64,000 nucleotides of DNA from Lutibacter sp. B1 (GTDB lineage: Bacteria; Bacteroidota; Bacteroidia; Flavobacteriales; Flavobacteriaceae). Position 1 is the stretch's first letter. Each line of letters opens with the position of its first letter. The notes beneath the pieces were generated by a model. It did no database searches and had not been told where the DNA came from. It saw only the letters and a program-made list of their open reading frames with translations. Shown one piece after another: positions 8,181 to 16,869 of the stretch. The stretch is taken from assembly GCF_012524075.1 (NCBI RefSeq), contig NZ_JAAZUI010000006.1:62001-126000 (forward strand). The letters run 5' to 3'. A program made the position numbers and the translations under genes.

Positions 8181-11100
8181 TTAGAAAGACGCTTTTACTC
8201 CAAAAGACCATGTACGAGTAATTGGATATGAACCAATAGAAGACTCTGGTGAGAATGCATCGTCATAATCAGTAAAATACTTTAAGTTATTTCCTCTTAT
8301 AAATAAAGACAAATCGCTTAAAGGAGTATTGTCAAGATATTTTTTAGGTAATGCATATCCTAAAGAAACGTTTCTTAATGCAACAAATGAAGCATCTTGC
8401 ACTTTAATTGCATTGGTGTAATTTCCTGAAGACATTGCTCCTCCAGTACCAACTCTAGGAAATTCATTGGAAGGATTGTCCGGTGTCCAATAATTTATAT
8501 TGATAGCATTGTTTCTACCTGAATAGCCTCCGTAAAAATTATTAACTCTTGTAACTCCCTCAACAACTTCTACTAAAACTGATAATTCAAATCCTTTATA
8601 TGTAAAAGTGTTGGTAATACCACCATACCAATCCGGTGTTGGATTACCTAAGAAAGTTCTGTCATCAGAATCAATTACATTATCTCCATTAATATCAGCA
8701 ATTTTAGGGTCTCCAGGTACTGCGCCATATACTGCAGCAGCTTCTTCTTCTCCAAATTGCCAAACTCCTTTATATTTATAATCGTATATTTCTTGGATAT
8801 CTTGTCCTATAAACCATCCGTTAGCGACGTTATCGATAGGTTTACCATCTTCATTAACATCTGCTCTACTTAATTTTACAATTTTATTTTTATCAGTTGC
8901 CCAGTTCACACTTGCATTCCAAGTAAAATCACTTGTTTGGATAATATTACCTTTAAGGTTAATTTCTAACCCTTTATTCTCAGTTTCTCCAATGTTAGAT
9001 GGATAGAATTCAAAACCGCTGTTTGCTGCCGGTATTATAGTTTCAAATAATAATAAATCAGTTGTGTTAGTTTTATAATAATCAACAGATCCACTTAATC
9101 TATTATTAAACAACCCAAAATCAACCCCAACATTAAACTGCTTACTAGCTTCCCATTTTAAATTAGGGTTTGCAGCTCTGGTTCCAACTCCATAACCATT
9201 AAATAAAATTTCTTCACCGGTTTCAGGGTCTACTCCTACTCCAATTTGAATATTTTGAGTGCTGGCTCTATAATAATACGCAGGAAAGTTATCATTACCT
9301 GTTTCACCATAACTAAGTCTTAATTTTAATAAATTCAGCTTATTGTTTGGTCCCCAGAAATTTTCGTTATGAGCATTCCATGCAAAAGATGCTGATGGAA
9401 AGTTACCCCATTGTTTATTTGAACCAAACTTAGAAGAACCATCTCTACGAATTGTAAATGTTGCATTATATCTATTATCAAAGCTATACCCTACTCTTCC
9501 AATGTAATAAACTTTTCCACTTTCGTTTGTTTGCCAATCTGTCCTGCTATCACTCGATACTGCATCACCTAATGCATTATAACTTAATAAATTTGTTGGA
9601 ATATTTTCTGCCTCAGATTGTAATTGCTCGTATTCATATTTTTGAAAACCATACACTAAAGTAACATCTAAATCGTGTTTTCCTAATTCTTTAGTATAAT
9701 TTACGATATTATCTACTAAATATGAAACATTAGTATTTTTTCTAATTTGTGCAAAACTAGGTTTTTGATCATCGTATAAAGTTGATTGAAATTCACCATA
9801 AAATTCATCTCTGTTTTCAGCATAGGTATTTAAAGTATACTTTAAACCTTTCATAATATTGATATCCACATAAGGATTAATATAAGATCTGGTAACGTTT
9901 CTATCAATTACAGATTCTTTATATCTATGTAATGGATTTATTTGAAATCTATCATTACGTATAAACTTAGTTAAATTACCATCAGCATCATAAACATCTC
10001 CAAGAGGTGTGTTATTGCTTATTGGAATAAATGGCGCAAATCCTCCATCAATATTGAATTCACTAATTACATTACTAGTTTCATCAGCAAAACTTTTGGT
10101 TAACTGAACTCTAGCTCCAATTTTTAACCAATCTTTTGCTGAATAATCTCCATTAAAACGTACAGAATATCTCTTATAATCCGATTCAACAACAATACCA
10201 TCTTCAGTATACATATCTCCACTTAAATAAAAATGGAACTTCTCTGTACCTCCTGAAGCTGTTAAGCTCAAATTATTTGAAATACCTGTTCTTAATAATA
10301 CATCTTGCCAATCTACATCTTTACCTGCTATATAATTTGCTACTTCATTGGCATCTAATAATGAATTTACTGTCGCTGTAGTATTACCTGCAGCAACTTC
10401 AGAATCAAAACGATATTTTAAATATTGCTCACCATTCATCATATTCAGTTCGTTAGCTATATTAATCATCCCTACTGATCCTTTTACAGTAATTTCAGAT
10501 TTTCCCGTTTTACCACTTTTAGTTGTTATTAAAACAACTCCATTCGCACCACTTGCACCATAAATTGCAGCTGACGCAGCATCTTTTAATATATTTACCG
10601 ACTCTATATCATCAGGGTTTAATTCGGCTAAATTTCCTCCTACAATAGGTACACCATCAACTACAATAGTAGCTTGGTTAGCTTCGTCAACATTACCTCC
10701 TTCGGTAGTACCACCAAATGAGTTTGTCCCACGTATTTTAAAAGAAACTCCTGATCCCGGCTGTCCACTGGTTTTAGTTATACGCAACCCTGAAACCTGA
10801 CCTCTTAATGCTTCAACAACATTAGGTACTGGAGTTTTCTCAATAGCTTCTACATCTACAGTAGTAATAGCTCCTGTAACGTTACCTCGTTCCATTGTAC
10901 CATAACCTACAACCACTACTTCTTCTAAAGTTGTTGTTGATAAGTCTAGTTGTACATTAATAGTAGTTTGGTTGTTTACGGCAACTTCTGCAGTATTGTA
11001 ACCCATAAAACTAAATACCAGAACTCCGCTAGATGGCACATTACTTATTGTGTAATTACCATCAAAATTTGTTGTTGTACCGTTATTAGTACCTTTTAAA

Positions 11101-11258
11101 ACCACATTTACCCCAGGTATAGGCCCATCAGCATCAGAAACACTTCCCGAAACTGTTATTTGAGCATTCATACCTACCGTAAACATTAGAAATAAAATAA
11201 AAAACTCTAAACGTTTGAAACGTTTTGATTTACTTTTTATAAATAAATAATGAGTCAT
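8181..11258 (-). CDS. SusC-like TonB-dependent outer-membrane transporter
   Basis: A 1025-residue SusC/RagA-family receptor, first gene of the minus arm. A long positively charged N-region leads into the signal peptide core (about 18-30) with likely cleavage near MNAQ (30-33). Next is a carboxypeptidase-regulatory-like domain (about 34-105; SGSVSDADGPIPGVNVVLKG), a TonB-box-like LEEVVVVGYG (111-120), and a plug domain containing VVEALRGQVSGL and GANGVVLITTKSG. The 22-strand barrel fills the rest and ends in the aromatic-terminal SFGVKASF. It imports oligosaccharides, energised by TonB-ExbBD. No STN or anti-sigma interaction domain precedes the plug, so it is not a signalling receptor. A promoter and palindrome lie upstream. 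Confidence 0.96.
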   Translation of the reverse strand: MTHYLFIKSKSKRFKRLEFFILFLMFTVGMNAQITVSGSVSDADGPIPGVNVVLKGTNNGTTTNFDGNYTISNVPSSGVLVFSFMGYNTAEVAVNNQTTINVQLDLSTTTLEEVVVVGYGTMERGNVTGAITTVDVEAIEKTPVPNVVEALRGQVSGLRITKTSGQPGSGVSFKIRGTNSFGGTTEGGNVDEANQATIVVDGVPIVGGNLAELNPDDIESVNILKDAASAAIYGASGANGVVLITTKSGKTGKSEITVKGSVGMINIANELNMMNGEQYLKYRFDSEVAAGNTTATVNSLLDANEVANYIAGKDVDWQDVLLRTGISNNLSLTASGGTEKFHFYLSGDMYTEDGIVVESDYKRYSVRFNGDYSAKDWLKIGARVQLTKSFADETSNVISEFNIDGGFAPFIPISNNTPLGDVYDADGNLTKFIRNDRFQINPLHRYKESVIDRNVTRSYINPYVDINIMKGLKYTLNTYAENRDEFYGEFQSTLYDDQKPSFAQIRKNTNVSYLVDNIVNYTKELGKHDLDVTLVYGFQKYEYEQLQSEAENIPTNLLSYNALGDAVSSDSRTDWQTNESGKVYYIGRVGYSFDNRYNATFTIRRDGSSKFGSNKQWGNFPSASFAWNAHNENFWGPNNKLNLLKLRLSYGETGNDNFPAYYYRASTQNIQIGVGVDPETGEEILFNGYGVGTRAANPNLKWEASKQFNVGVDFGLFNNRLSGSVDYYKTNTTDLLLFETIIPAANSGFEFYPSNIGETENKGLEINLKGNIIQTSDFTWNASVNWATDKNKIVKLSRADVNEDGKPIDNVANGWFIGQDIQEIYDYKYKGVWQFGEEEAAAVYGAVPGDPKIADINGDNVIDSDDRTFLGNPTPDWYGGITNTFTYKGFELSVLVEVVEGVTRVNNFYGGYSGRNNAININYWTPDNPSNEFPRVGTGGAMSSGNYTNAIKVQDASFVALRNVSLGYALPKKYLDNTPLSDLSLFIRGNNLKYFTDYDDAFSPESSIGSYPITRTWSFGVKASF

Positions 11259-11381
11259 AGTTAATTGATTTAAAAAATTAAATTTGAATAATGTTCCTCA
11301 ATTAGTTAATCGCCAATAATTTTTAAACTACTTCTTTTTTAAATAGCTTAAATAATAGTTTTGATAAAAAACTAATTTCTA

Positions 11382-11411
11382 CAAATTTAAAAAAAATAAT
11401 AATATGCGCAA
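11382..11411 (-). promoter_or_regulatory. putative susC promoter
   Basis: On the minus strand TAAATTTG (11389-11382) fits the Bacteroidota -7 consensus TAnnTTTG. A TTG (11411-11409) lies 19 bases upstream, matching the -33 element. It would give a leader of roughly 115-120 bases before the susC ATG. Confidence 0.6.
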
Positions 11412-11420
11412 TCGATTGCG
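11407..11420. promoter_or_regulatory. perfect 14-bp palindrome overlapping the susC -33 element, candidate operator
   Basis: CGCAATCGATTGCG is a perfect palindrome with a central CG, the layout of LacI-family operators. It contains the TTG of the putative susC -33 element, so a bound protein could block the promoter. A second half-site-like CGATTG occurs at 11444-11449, 31 bp away. No regulator gene is encoded nearby in the window. Confidence 0.5.
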
Positions 11421-11636
11421 TTAATTTTTTTAAAAAACGAAAACGATTGAAATAGGATTATTTTAAACTAGTCTTATTAAGAGTCTTTAGTATTCTATTT
11501 TTTTAGTTTAATACTAAATTAAGTAAATAGTGGCTAAATAATTAAGAACTCATTAAGCAACATAAACCTCTTCACAAATAAAAAATATTTTATCTATTGA
11601 ACTTAATTTATAGTTTTATGAAGTATTTTTCTAAAA
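11421..11636. other. AT-rich upstream region of susC
   Basis: Apart from the CGATTG half-site at 11444, I see no gene or recognisable RNA between the palindrome and the glycosyltransferase remnant. Together with the promoter region this makes a gap of about 380 bases without a gene. Confidence 0.5.
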
Positions 11637-12035
11637 TTAGCAACTATAATTTTTAAAAGGGTTATTTATAAAAGTTACATAATCTAAATTCTGACGCTCA
11701 TGTATATAAAACATACCTATAGTAATTGCATCTTCTTTAGAGGTCTTTTCATCACAATTAACTATTGTAATGTAGTTTTCTCTTCCTCTTCTTAATTCTT
11801 TTAAAACAGCAAACGTATTATCATTACTTCCATAATTTACAAAACAAAAGTGGTAATTGTTATTTGTATTTAAAAAAATTTGAAAATCATTATTTAACAA
11901 TTCATATTCAACATTAAAACATGGTATAACCAATCCTTTTTTATTCCTCTTTAAACTTTGTGACTGATAATTTTTATGTCCATATAGATTTAATTCTTCT
12001 ATTTTAAGTTTTGGTTTTTGCACTAAAATTTTCAT
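11637..12035 (-). pseudogene. truncated, diverged family-2 glycosyltransferase remnant
   Basis: A 132-residue ORF that resembles only the N-terminal quarter of a GT2 glycosyltransferase. LVIPCFNVEYELLN corresponds to the VIPCYNEE nucleotide-binding strand, and FCFVNYGSNDNTFAVLKELR to the (L/F)FVNDGSTDNT region. KTSKEDAITIGMFY fits the GK-EAVR-GM helix. Where the DxD metal motif should follow (YIGYFDADLAT in relatives) it reads YVTFINNPFKN and then stops. Conserved Asp and Glu residues are replaced throughout (NYGSND for NDGSTD, CFNVE for CYNEE). The catalytic half is absent downstream in any frame I could see. Most likely a decaying gene; a short expressed protein cannot be excluded. Confidence 0.6.
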
Positions 12036-12287
12036 AATTTTTTGCTTAAGTTTTTAAATACACTACTAAAACTATCTTTTTTGGAGTTTTAACTTTATAT
12101 ATTTTGTTAAACAGTACCTTTTTATAGTTAAAATGCTCATTTAATTAGACAAATAAAGTTATCTATCTAAAAATTATTTTCTCTTCTGAAAAAATTTGAG
12201 GTTATCTCTTTTTTGTATATTCTACTTAAAATTCAATAATTTTAAAATGATATTATTTAAGTAACTTGCACCGTCAAATACATTTTT

Positions 12288-13100
12288 GTGGAAAAAAACA
12301 ACGAAAATTCAGTTAATTTAAATAAATACATCAGTAGTACAGGAATTTGCTCTCGGAGAGAAGCTGAAAAACTGATTATTGAAGGTAAAGTTACAATTAA
12401 CAACAAACCAACTCAATTGGGAAATAGGGTTTTTGAAGGTGATATTGTTAAAATTAATGGTGAACTTTTAAAAACAAAACCAAAAATACTTTACATTGCT
12501 TTTAATAAACCTATTGGAATTGTTTGTACTACCGATAGTAAGGAACGAAAAAATATTATTAGATATATAAATCATTCCGAAAGACTTTTCCCAATTGGTC
12601 GTTTAGACAAGCCATCTCAGGGTTTAATTTTTTTAACGAACGATGGAGATATTGTAAATAAAATTTTAAGAGCCGGCAATAAACACGAAAAAGAATATAT
12701 AGTTACAGTTAATAAAACTATTACAAACGAATTCATTAAAAAAATGAGTAATGGAATTCCCATTTTAAACACCATTACAAAAAAGTGCAACGTAATCCAA
12801 CTAAATGAATTTACTTTTAAAATAATATTGACCCAAGGTTTGAACAGGCAAATTAGAAGAATGTGTGATTATTTAGATTATGAAGTTACCAAACTAAAAC
12901 GTGTTAGAATTATGAATGTTAGTTTAGGTAATTTAGAAATTGGCCAATGGAGAGAACTTACTGAAAAAGAAATGCTACAAATAAACAATATGATTATAAC
13001 TTCTTCCAAAACTGAAGAAGCTTCTAAAGACATTCATAAAAAAGGTAATACTCCTAAAAGAAAAGTTTCATTTCAAAATAAAAGAAAATATAGAAAATAA
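12288..13100 (+). CDS. rluF: 23S rRNA pseudouridine synthase, RluF/RsuA family
   Basis: A 270-residue protein with an N-terminal S4 RNA-binding domain ([22 protein letters not shown], about 9-30) and the catalytic domain. The catalytic Asp lies in [17 protein letters not shown], where the SQGL wording matches RluF (position 2604 of 23S rRNA) better than RluB or RsuA. The conserved [13 protein letters not shown] is also present. The C-terminal 40 residues are Lys/Ser rich and probably disordered. The start is GTG at 12288; no in-frame ATG precedes the S4 domain. A weak -7-like TAACTTGC lies at 12262-12269, about 19 bases before the start. Confidence 0.9.
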   Translation: MEKNNENSVNLNKYISSTGICSRREAEKLIIEGKVTINNKPTQLGNRVFEGDIVKINGELLKTKPKILYIAFNKPIGIVCTTDSKERKNIIRYINHSERLFPIGRLDKPSQGLIFLTNDGDIVNKILRAGNKHEKEYIVTVNKTITNEFIKKMSNGIPILNTITKKCNVIQLNEFTFKIILTQGLNRQIRRMCDYLDYEVTKLKRVRIMNVSLGNLEIGQWRELTEKEMLQINNMIITSSKTEEASKDIHKKGNTPKRKVSFQNKRKYRK

Positions 13101-13283
13101 GTTTTATCATTAACTTTCAGAATTTCATTTCATAAAAATATCTCCATTTCTTAATAAAAATGACTGTAAATTAAACTTATATGGGAATATTATAACTTAT
13201 TCCTAAAATCATGAAACACTTTATTTGTTAAAACTCCACACCTTTACACTATAGAAATTTAATAACTTTTTAATAGAAAAATT

Positions 13284-13502
13284 ATGAAAACAAAAACTAT
13301 AGGATTAGTAGCAATTGTAATAGGTATAATTATGATGGTATTTACAAGTATTAATTTTAAAACTAAAGAAGAAGTAGTTGACTTGGGTGCTGTTAAAATT
13401 AATAAAGAAAAAAATCACCCTGTAAAATGGTCACCAATTATTGGTGCTGTATTAATAATTGGAGGAATTGTAGTAGTTGCTACAGCTAAAAAAAGCAGTT
13501 AG
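13284..13502 (+). CDS. small two-helix membrane protein, DUF3185-like
   Basis: A 72-residue protein with two predicted membrane helices (about 5-24 and 51-66) separated by a charged loop (residues 26-47). The layout and the GxVxIVIGIIMMV and PIIGAVLIIGGIVVVA segments resemble small DUF3185-type proteins, whose function is unknown. The gene stands alone: it has 183 bases of non-coding DNA before it and its own terminator after it. ATG at 13284 is preceded by an A-rich stretch, the usual Bacteroidota start context. Confidence 0.65.
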   Translation: MKTKTIGLVAIVIGIIMMVFTSINFKTKEEVVDLGAVKINKEKNHPVKWSPIIGAVLIIGGIVVVATAKKSS

Positions 13503-13556
13503 AGTTAGTAAAGATTAACTAAAAATAGGTTATCTAACCTTTTCTTAAATTAATAT

Positions 13557-13588
13557 AAAATCAGCTTTTAAAAAGCTGATTTTTTTTA
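13557..13588 (+). terminator. Rho-independent terminator
   Basis: Inverted repeat AATCAGCTTTT / AAAAAGCTGATT followed by eight T, about 55 bases after the stop of the small membrane protein gene. Confidence 0.88.
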
Positions 13589-13678
13589 GCTATTTCAACA
13601 TAAAAAGATATAAAATTTAAAAAAGAAAAAGAATTAATAAGCTTCTCATATATTTTTTTTCAAACAAAACGTATTCTG

Positions 13679-13686
13679 TATCTTTG
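13679..13686 (+). promoter_or_regulatory. tgt promoter -7 element, leaderless arrangement
   Basis: TATCTTTG is an exact match to TAnnTTTG and is followed by C as in many flavobacterial promoters. It ends only six bases before the tgt ATG at 13693, so transcription would begin at or within a few bases of the start codon. Confidence 0.7.
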
Positions 13687-13692
13687 CCGCCT

Positions 13693-14823
13693 ATGCAATT
13701 TGAATTAAAAACAACCGATGCTCAAAGCAAGGCAAGAGCTGGAGTAATAACAACTGATCACGGCGCAATTGAAACTCCAATTTTTATGCCTGTTGGTACT
13801 GTTGGTACAGTAAAAGGTGTACATCAAACAGAGTTAAAAACCGAAATAAATCCTGATATTATTTTAGGGAATACGTATCATTTATATTTACGTCCACAAA
13901 CTAATATTTTGGAACAAGCCGGAGGTTTACATAAATTTATGAATTGGGACCGTAATATTTTAACTGATAGTGGTGGTTACCAAGTTTATTCATTATCGGA
14001 AAGAAGAAAAATTAACGAAGAAGGTGTTAAATTTAAAAGTCATATAGACGGCTCTTACCATACTTTCACACCGGAAAGTGTAATGGAAATTCAACGTTCC
14101 ATAGGTGCTGATATAATTATGGCTTTTGATGAATGTACTCCTTATCCTTGTGATTACAGCTATGCAAAACGCTCTATGCACATGACTCATCGTTGGTTAA
14201 AGCGTTGTGTTACACATTTAGAAAAAACTCCTTTTAAATATAACTATAGCCAAGCTTTATTTCCTATTGTACAAGGAAGCACTTATAAAGATTTAAGAAT
14301 ACAATCGGCAGAATTTATAGCTTCTGTTGGAGCTGATGGTAATGCCATTGGTGGACTTTCGGTAGGTGAACCTGCTGAAGAAATGTATGAAATGACTGAA
14401 ATTGTTACAGATATTTTGCCTAAAGACAAACCTCGATATTTAATGGGAGTTGGTACACCTATTAATATTTTAGAAAACATTGCCTTAGGAGTTGATATGT
14501 TTGATTGTGTTATGCCAACTCGTAATGCTCGTAACGGAATGTTATTTACAGCACATGGTACTATAAATATAAAAAATAAAAAGTGGGAAAATGATTTCTC
14601 TCCTATTGACGAAATGGATATAACTTTTGTTGATACTATGTATTCAAAAGCATATTTACGTCATTTGTTTACATCGAGAGAATTATTAGGTAAACAAATA
14701 GCTTCAATTCACAATTTAGGTTTTTATTTGTGGTTGGTTCGTGAAGCCAGAAAGCATATATTAGCAGGAGATTTTACTGAATGGAAAAACAAAATGGTAA
14801 AACAAATGGACAAAAGGTTATAA
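13693..14823 (+). CDS. tgt: queuine/preQ1 tRNA-guanine transglycosylase
   Basis: A 376-residue Tgt, which swaps guanine-34 of GUN tRNAs for preQ1. The catalytic Asp of LTDSGGYQVYSL (Asp92), GGLSVGEP, and the nucleophile region FDCVMPTRNARNG (Asp271) are all present. ATG at 13693 gives the expected N-terminus MQFELKTTD; an upstream in-frame TTG overlaps the promoter and is unlikely. Oddity: the zinc-binding CxCxxC that normally follows SPID is replaced by SPIDEMDITFVDTMYSKAYL, with no cysteines, while the fourth ligand (His340 in SIHNLGFYLW) remains. I believe related Bacteroidota Tgt proteins share this but could not check. The lptG gene follows after 33 bases. Confidence 0.95.
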   Translation: MQFELKTTDAQSKARAGVITTDHGAIETPIFMPVGTVGTVKGVHQTELKTEINPDIILGNTYHLYLRPQTNILEQAGGLHKFMNWDRNILTDSGGYQVYSLSERRKINEEGVKFKSHIDGSYHTFTPESVMEIQRSIGADIIMAFDECTPYPCDYSYAKRSMHMTHRWLKRCVTHLEKTPFKYNYSQALFPIVQGSTYKDLRIQSAEFIASVGADGNAIGGLSVGEPAEEMYEMTEIVTDILPKDKPRYLMGVGTPINILENIALGVDMFDCVMPTRNARNGMLFTAHGTINIKNKKWENDFSPIDEMDITFVDTMYSKAYLRHLFTSRELLGKQIASIHNLGFYLWLVREARKHILAGDFTEWKNKMVKQMDKRL

Positions 14824-14856
14824 TCAACACTTTTTATTTTACATTAATCTATTAAT

Positions 14857-15945
14857 TTGAGAATATTAGATAAATACATATTAAAAAAATATTTAAGCTC
14901 TTTTGCCTTAGTATTAACTTTATTAATACCCATTGCCATTGCAATTGATGTATCTGAAAAAGTTGATAGATTTTTACGCCATACAGATTTATCTTTAGGT
15001 GAAATTATTCAAGATTATTATTTAAATTTTATAGTAATTTATGGCAACACTTTTATGCCATTGGCTTTGTTTATTGCTGTTATTTTTTTTACATCAAAAT
15101 TAGCAGGTGATACTGAAATTATTGCAATCCATTCAGCTAAAATTTCATTTACAAGATTTTTAAGACCTTACTTTATTGGTGCAACTCTTGTAACTTTATT
15201 TGCTTTAGCCATGAATCATTTTGTTGTGCCAAGAAGTAATAAAATTTTTGATGAATTTGACAGAACCTATTTAAAGAAGAAACAATTAAACACCAGTTAT
15301 TTAACCAACATCAACCTTCAATTAGGTCCTAACGACTATATTTTCTTTAAAAGTTATAATACTGACAGAGATATTGGCTATAATTTTTCCTATGAAAAGT
15401 TTGAAGGAAACAAATTGAAATATAAACTTTTTGCCAATAATATTAGATGGATCGAGAAAGACAGTGTTTTTAAATTAATCAATTATAAAAAAAGAACCCT
15501 TTTAGAAGATAAAGATATTATTGAATCTGGCTCAAAATTAGATACAGCTTTTAGTTTTACACCTAAAGATTTAATAAATGTTGATTATTTGGCCAAAGAA
15601 ATGAATTCTTTTAAATTAAAAGAATATATTGAACAAGCCAAACACAGAGGTATTAGCAATTTAAACGCTTATTTAGTAGAATATTATAAACGAACCAGTT
15701 TACCTATTTCATCTTATATATTAACATTTATAGCTGTAACACTATCTTCAAGAAAACGAAGAGGTGGAATGGGAGTTAATTTAGCTATTGGTATTACTTT
15801 AATGTTTATTTATGTATTTTTCTTAAAAGTTGCAGAAGTGTTGGGTGCAGGAGCCGAAACAAATGCTTTTATAATGGTTTGGCTGCCTAATTTAGTTTTT
15901 GGTGCTTTAGCCATTTATCTATACTTTAAAAATGCCAAAAACTAA
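14857..15945 (+). CDS. lptG: LptF/LptG-family lipopolysaccharide export permease
   Basis: A 362-residue inner-membrane protein of the YjgP/YjgQ family. Three N-terminal membrane helices (about 12-32, 52-76, 98-118), a soluble beta-jellyroll periplasmic domain (about 125-270) and three C-terminal helices (about 277-358) match the LptF/G topology. With LptB these proteins extract LPS from the inner membrane. The start is TTG at 14857, giving MRILDKYILKKYL, the normal N-terminus of the family; no ATG fits. It lies 33 bases after tgt and overlaps the next gene by 14 bases, so the three are probably one operon. LptF versus LptG cannot be settled from sequence alone. Confidence 0.88.
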   Translation: MRILDKYILKKYLSSFALVLTLLIPIAIAIDVSEKVDRFLRHTDLSLGEIIQDYYLNFIVIYGNTFMPLALFIAVIFFTSKLAGDTEIIAIHSAKISFTRFLRPYFIGATLVTLFALAMNHFVVPRSNKIFDEFDRTYLKKKQLNTSYLTNINLQLGPNDYIFFKSYNTDRDIGYNFSYEKFEGNKLKYKLFANNIRWIEKDSVFKLINYKKRTLLEDKDIIESGSKLDTAFSFTPKDLINVDYLAKEMNSFKLKEYIEQAKHRGISNLNAYLVEYYKRTSLPISSYILTFIAVTLSSRKRRGGMGVNLAIGITLMFIYVFFLKVAEVLGAGAETNAFIMVWLPNLVFGALAIYLYFKNAKN

Positions 15946-16807
15946 ACTAAAAAACTACCTACATCTCCATTTATTAGTTTTTATTTGGGGTTTTACAGCA
16001 ATTTTAGGTGCTTTAATTAGTATTGATGCTATTCCTTTAGTTTGGTATAGAATGCTTTTTGCCGTTATAATTGTTTTTATTTACTTTTTAATAAAGAAAA
16101 AATCATTAAAAATTCCACCAAAAGCAATACTGAAATTTTTAATTTCAGGTATAATAATTGCTGTACATTGGATTTTCTTTTTTTTGTCGATTAAAGTTTC
16201 TAATGTATCTGTTGCACTTATTGGACTTAGCACAGGAGCCTTATTTACTTCATTTATTGAGCCTTTATTTTTTAAAAGAAGACTTATCTTTTTAGAAATA
16301 TTTTTTGGTTTAATTGTTATATCGGGCTTATTTATCATCTTTAATGTAGAAAGTGGTTACACATTAGGTATTTTATATTCATTAATAGCCGCTTTTTTAT
16401 CAGCTTTATTTTCGGTTTTAAATGGCTTATTCATAAGACAACATAACGCGGAACAAATTTCATTTTACCAGTTACTTTTTGGTGTTGGTTTTATTACTAT
16501 ATATGTACTGGCTACTACCGGTTTTACAAATAAAGATTTTACGCTAACCAGCTCAGATATCATCTATTTATTAATTTTAAGTAGTATTTGTACTGCTTAT
16601 GCATTTATAGTTTCCGTAAAAATTATGAAGTATCTATCGCCTTACACAGTAATGCTAACCGTAAATTTGGAACCCGTTTATGGTATTATTTTAGCGGTTA
16701 TTATTTTTGGTGAAAAAGAAAAAATGAGTCCACAATTTTATATAGGAGCATTAATTATACTCCTCACAGTTATTATTAATGGAATACTAAAAAATAAAAA
16801 AAGTTAA
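15932..16807 (+). CDS. EamA/DMT-superfamily transporter
   Basis: A 291-residue protein with about ten hydrophobic helices arranged as two EamA repeats (roughly 8-138 and 148-287). VHWIFFFLSIKVSNVSVALIGL in the first half and the second-half NLEPVYGIILAVIIFGE are typical of drug/metabolite exporters. The substrate is not predictable. The ATG at 15932 lies inside the end of lptG (14-base overlap), and the N-terminus begins with a short Lys-rich segment before the first helix. Translational coupling with lptG is likely. Confidence 0.85.
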   Translation: MPKTKLKNYLHLHLLVFIWGFTAILGALISIDAIPLVWYRMLFAVIIVFIYFLIKKKSLKIPPKAILKFLISGIIIAVHWIFFFLSIKVSNVSVALIGLSTGALFTSFIEPLFFKRRLIFLEIFFGLIVISGLFIIFNVESGYTLGILYSLIAAFLSALFSVLNGLFIRQHNAEQISFYQLLFGVGFITIYVLATTGFTNKDFTLTSSDIIYLLILSSICTAYAFIVSVKIMKYLSPYTVMLTVNLEPVYGIILAVIIFGEKEKMSPQFYIGALIILLTVIINGILKNKKS

Positions 16808-16836
16808 TATCTTATCATTAAAAATTGATAAGTTAC

Positions 16837-16844
16837 TATATTTG
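16837..16844 (+). promoter_or_regulatory. accA promoter -7 element
   Basis: TATATTTG matches TAnnTTTG and lies 25 bases before the accA ATG. No clear -33 TTG is at the usual distance. Confidence 0.55.
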
Positions 16845-16869
16845 TAGTTAGATCCAAATTTAAAAAAAC

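Noticed and set aside
4229-11615. A shared 16-base string (AACTTAATTTATAGTT) near 4229 and near 11600, suggestive of flanking repeats around the SusCD arm.
   Set aside because: In DNA this AT-rich several chance 16-base matches are expected in 64 kb, and the string has no target-site duplication or mobile gene nearby.
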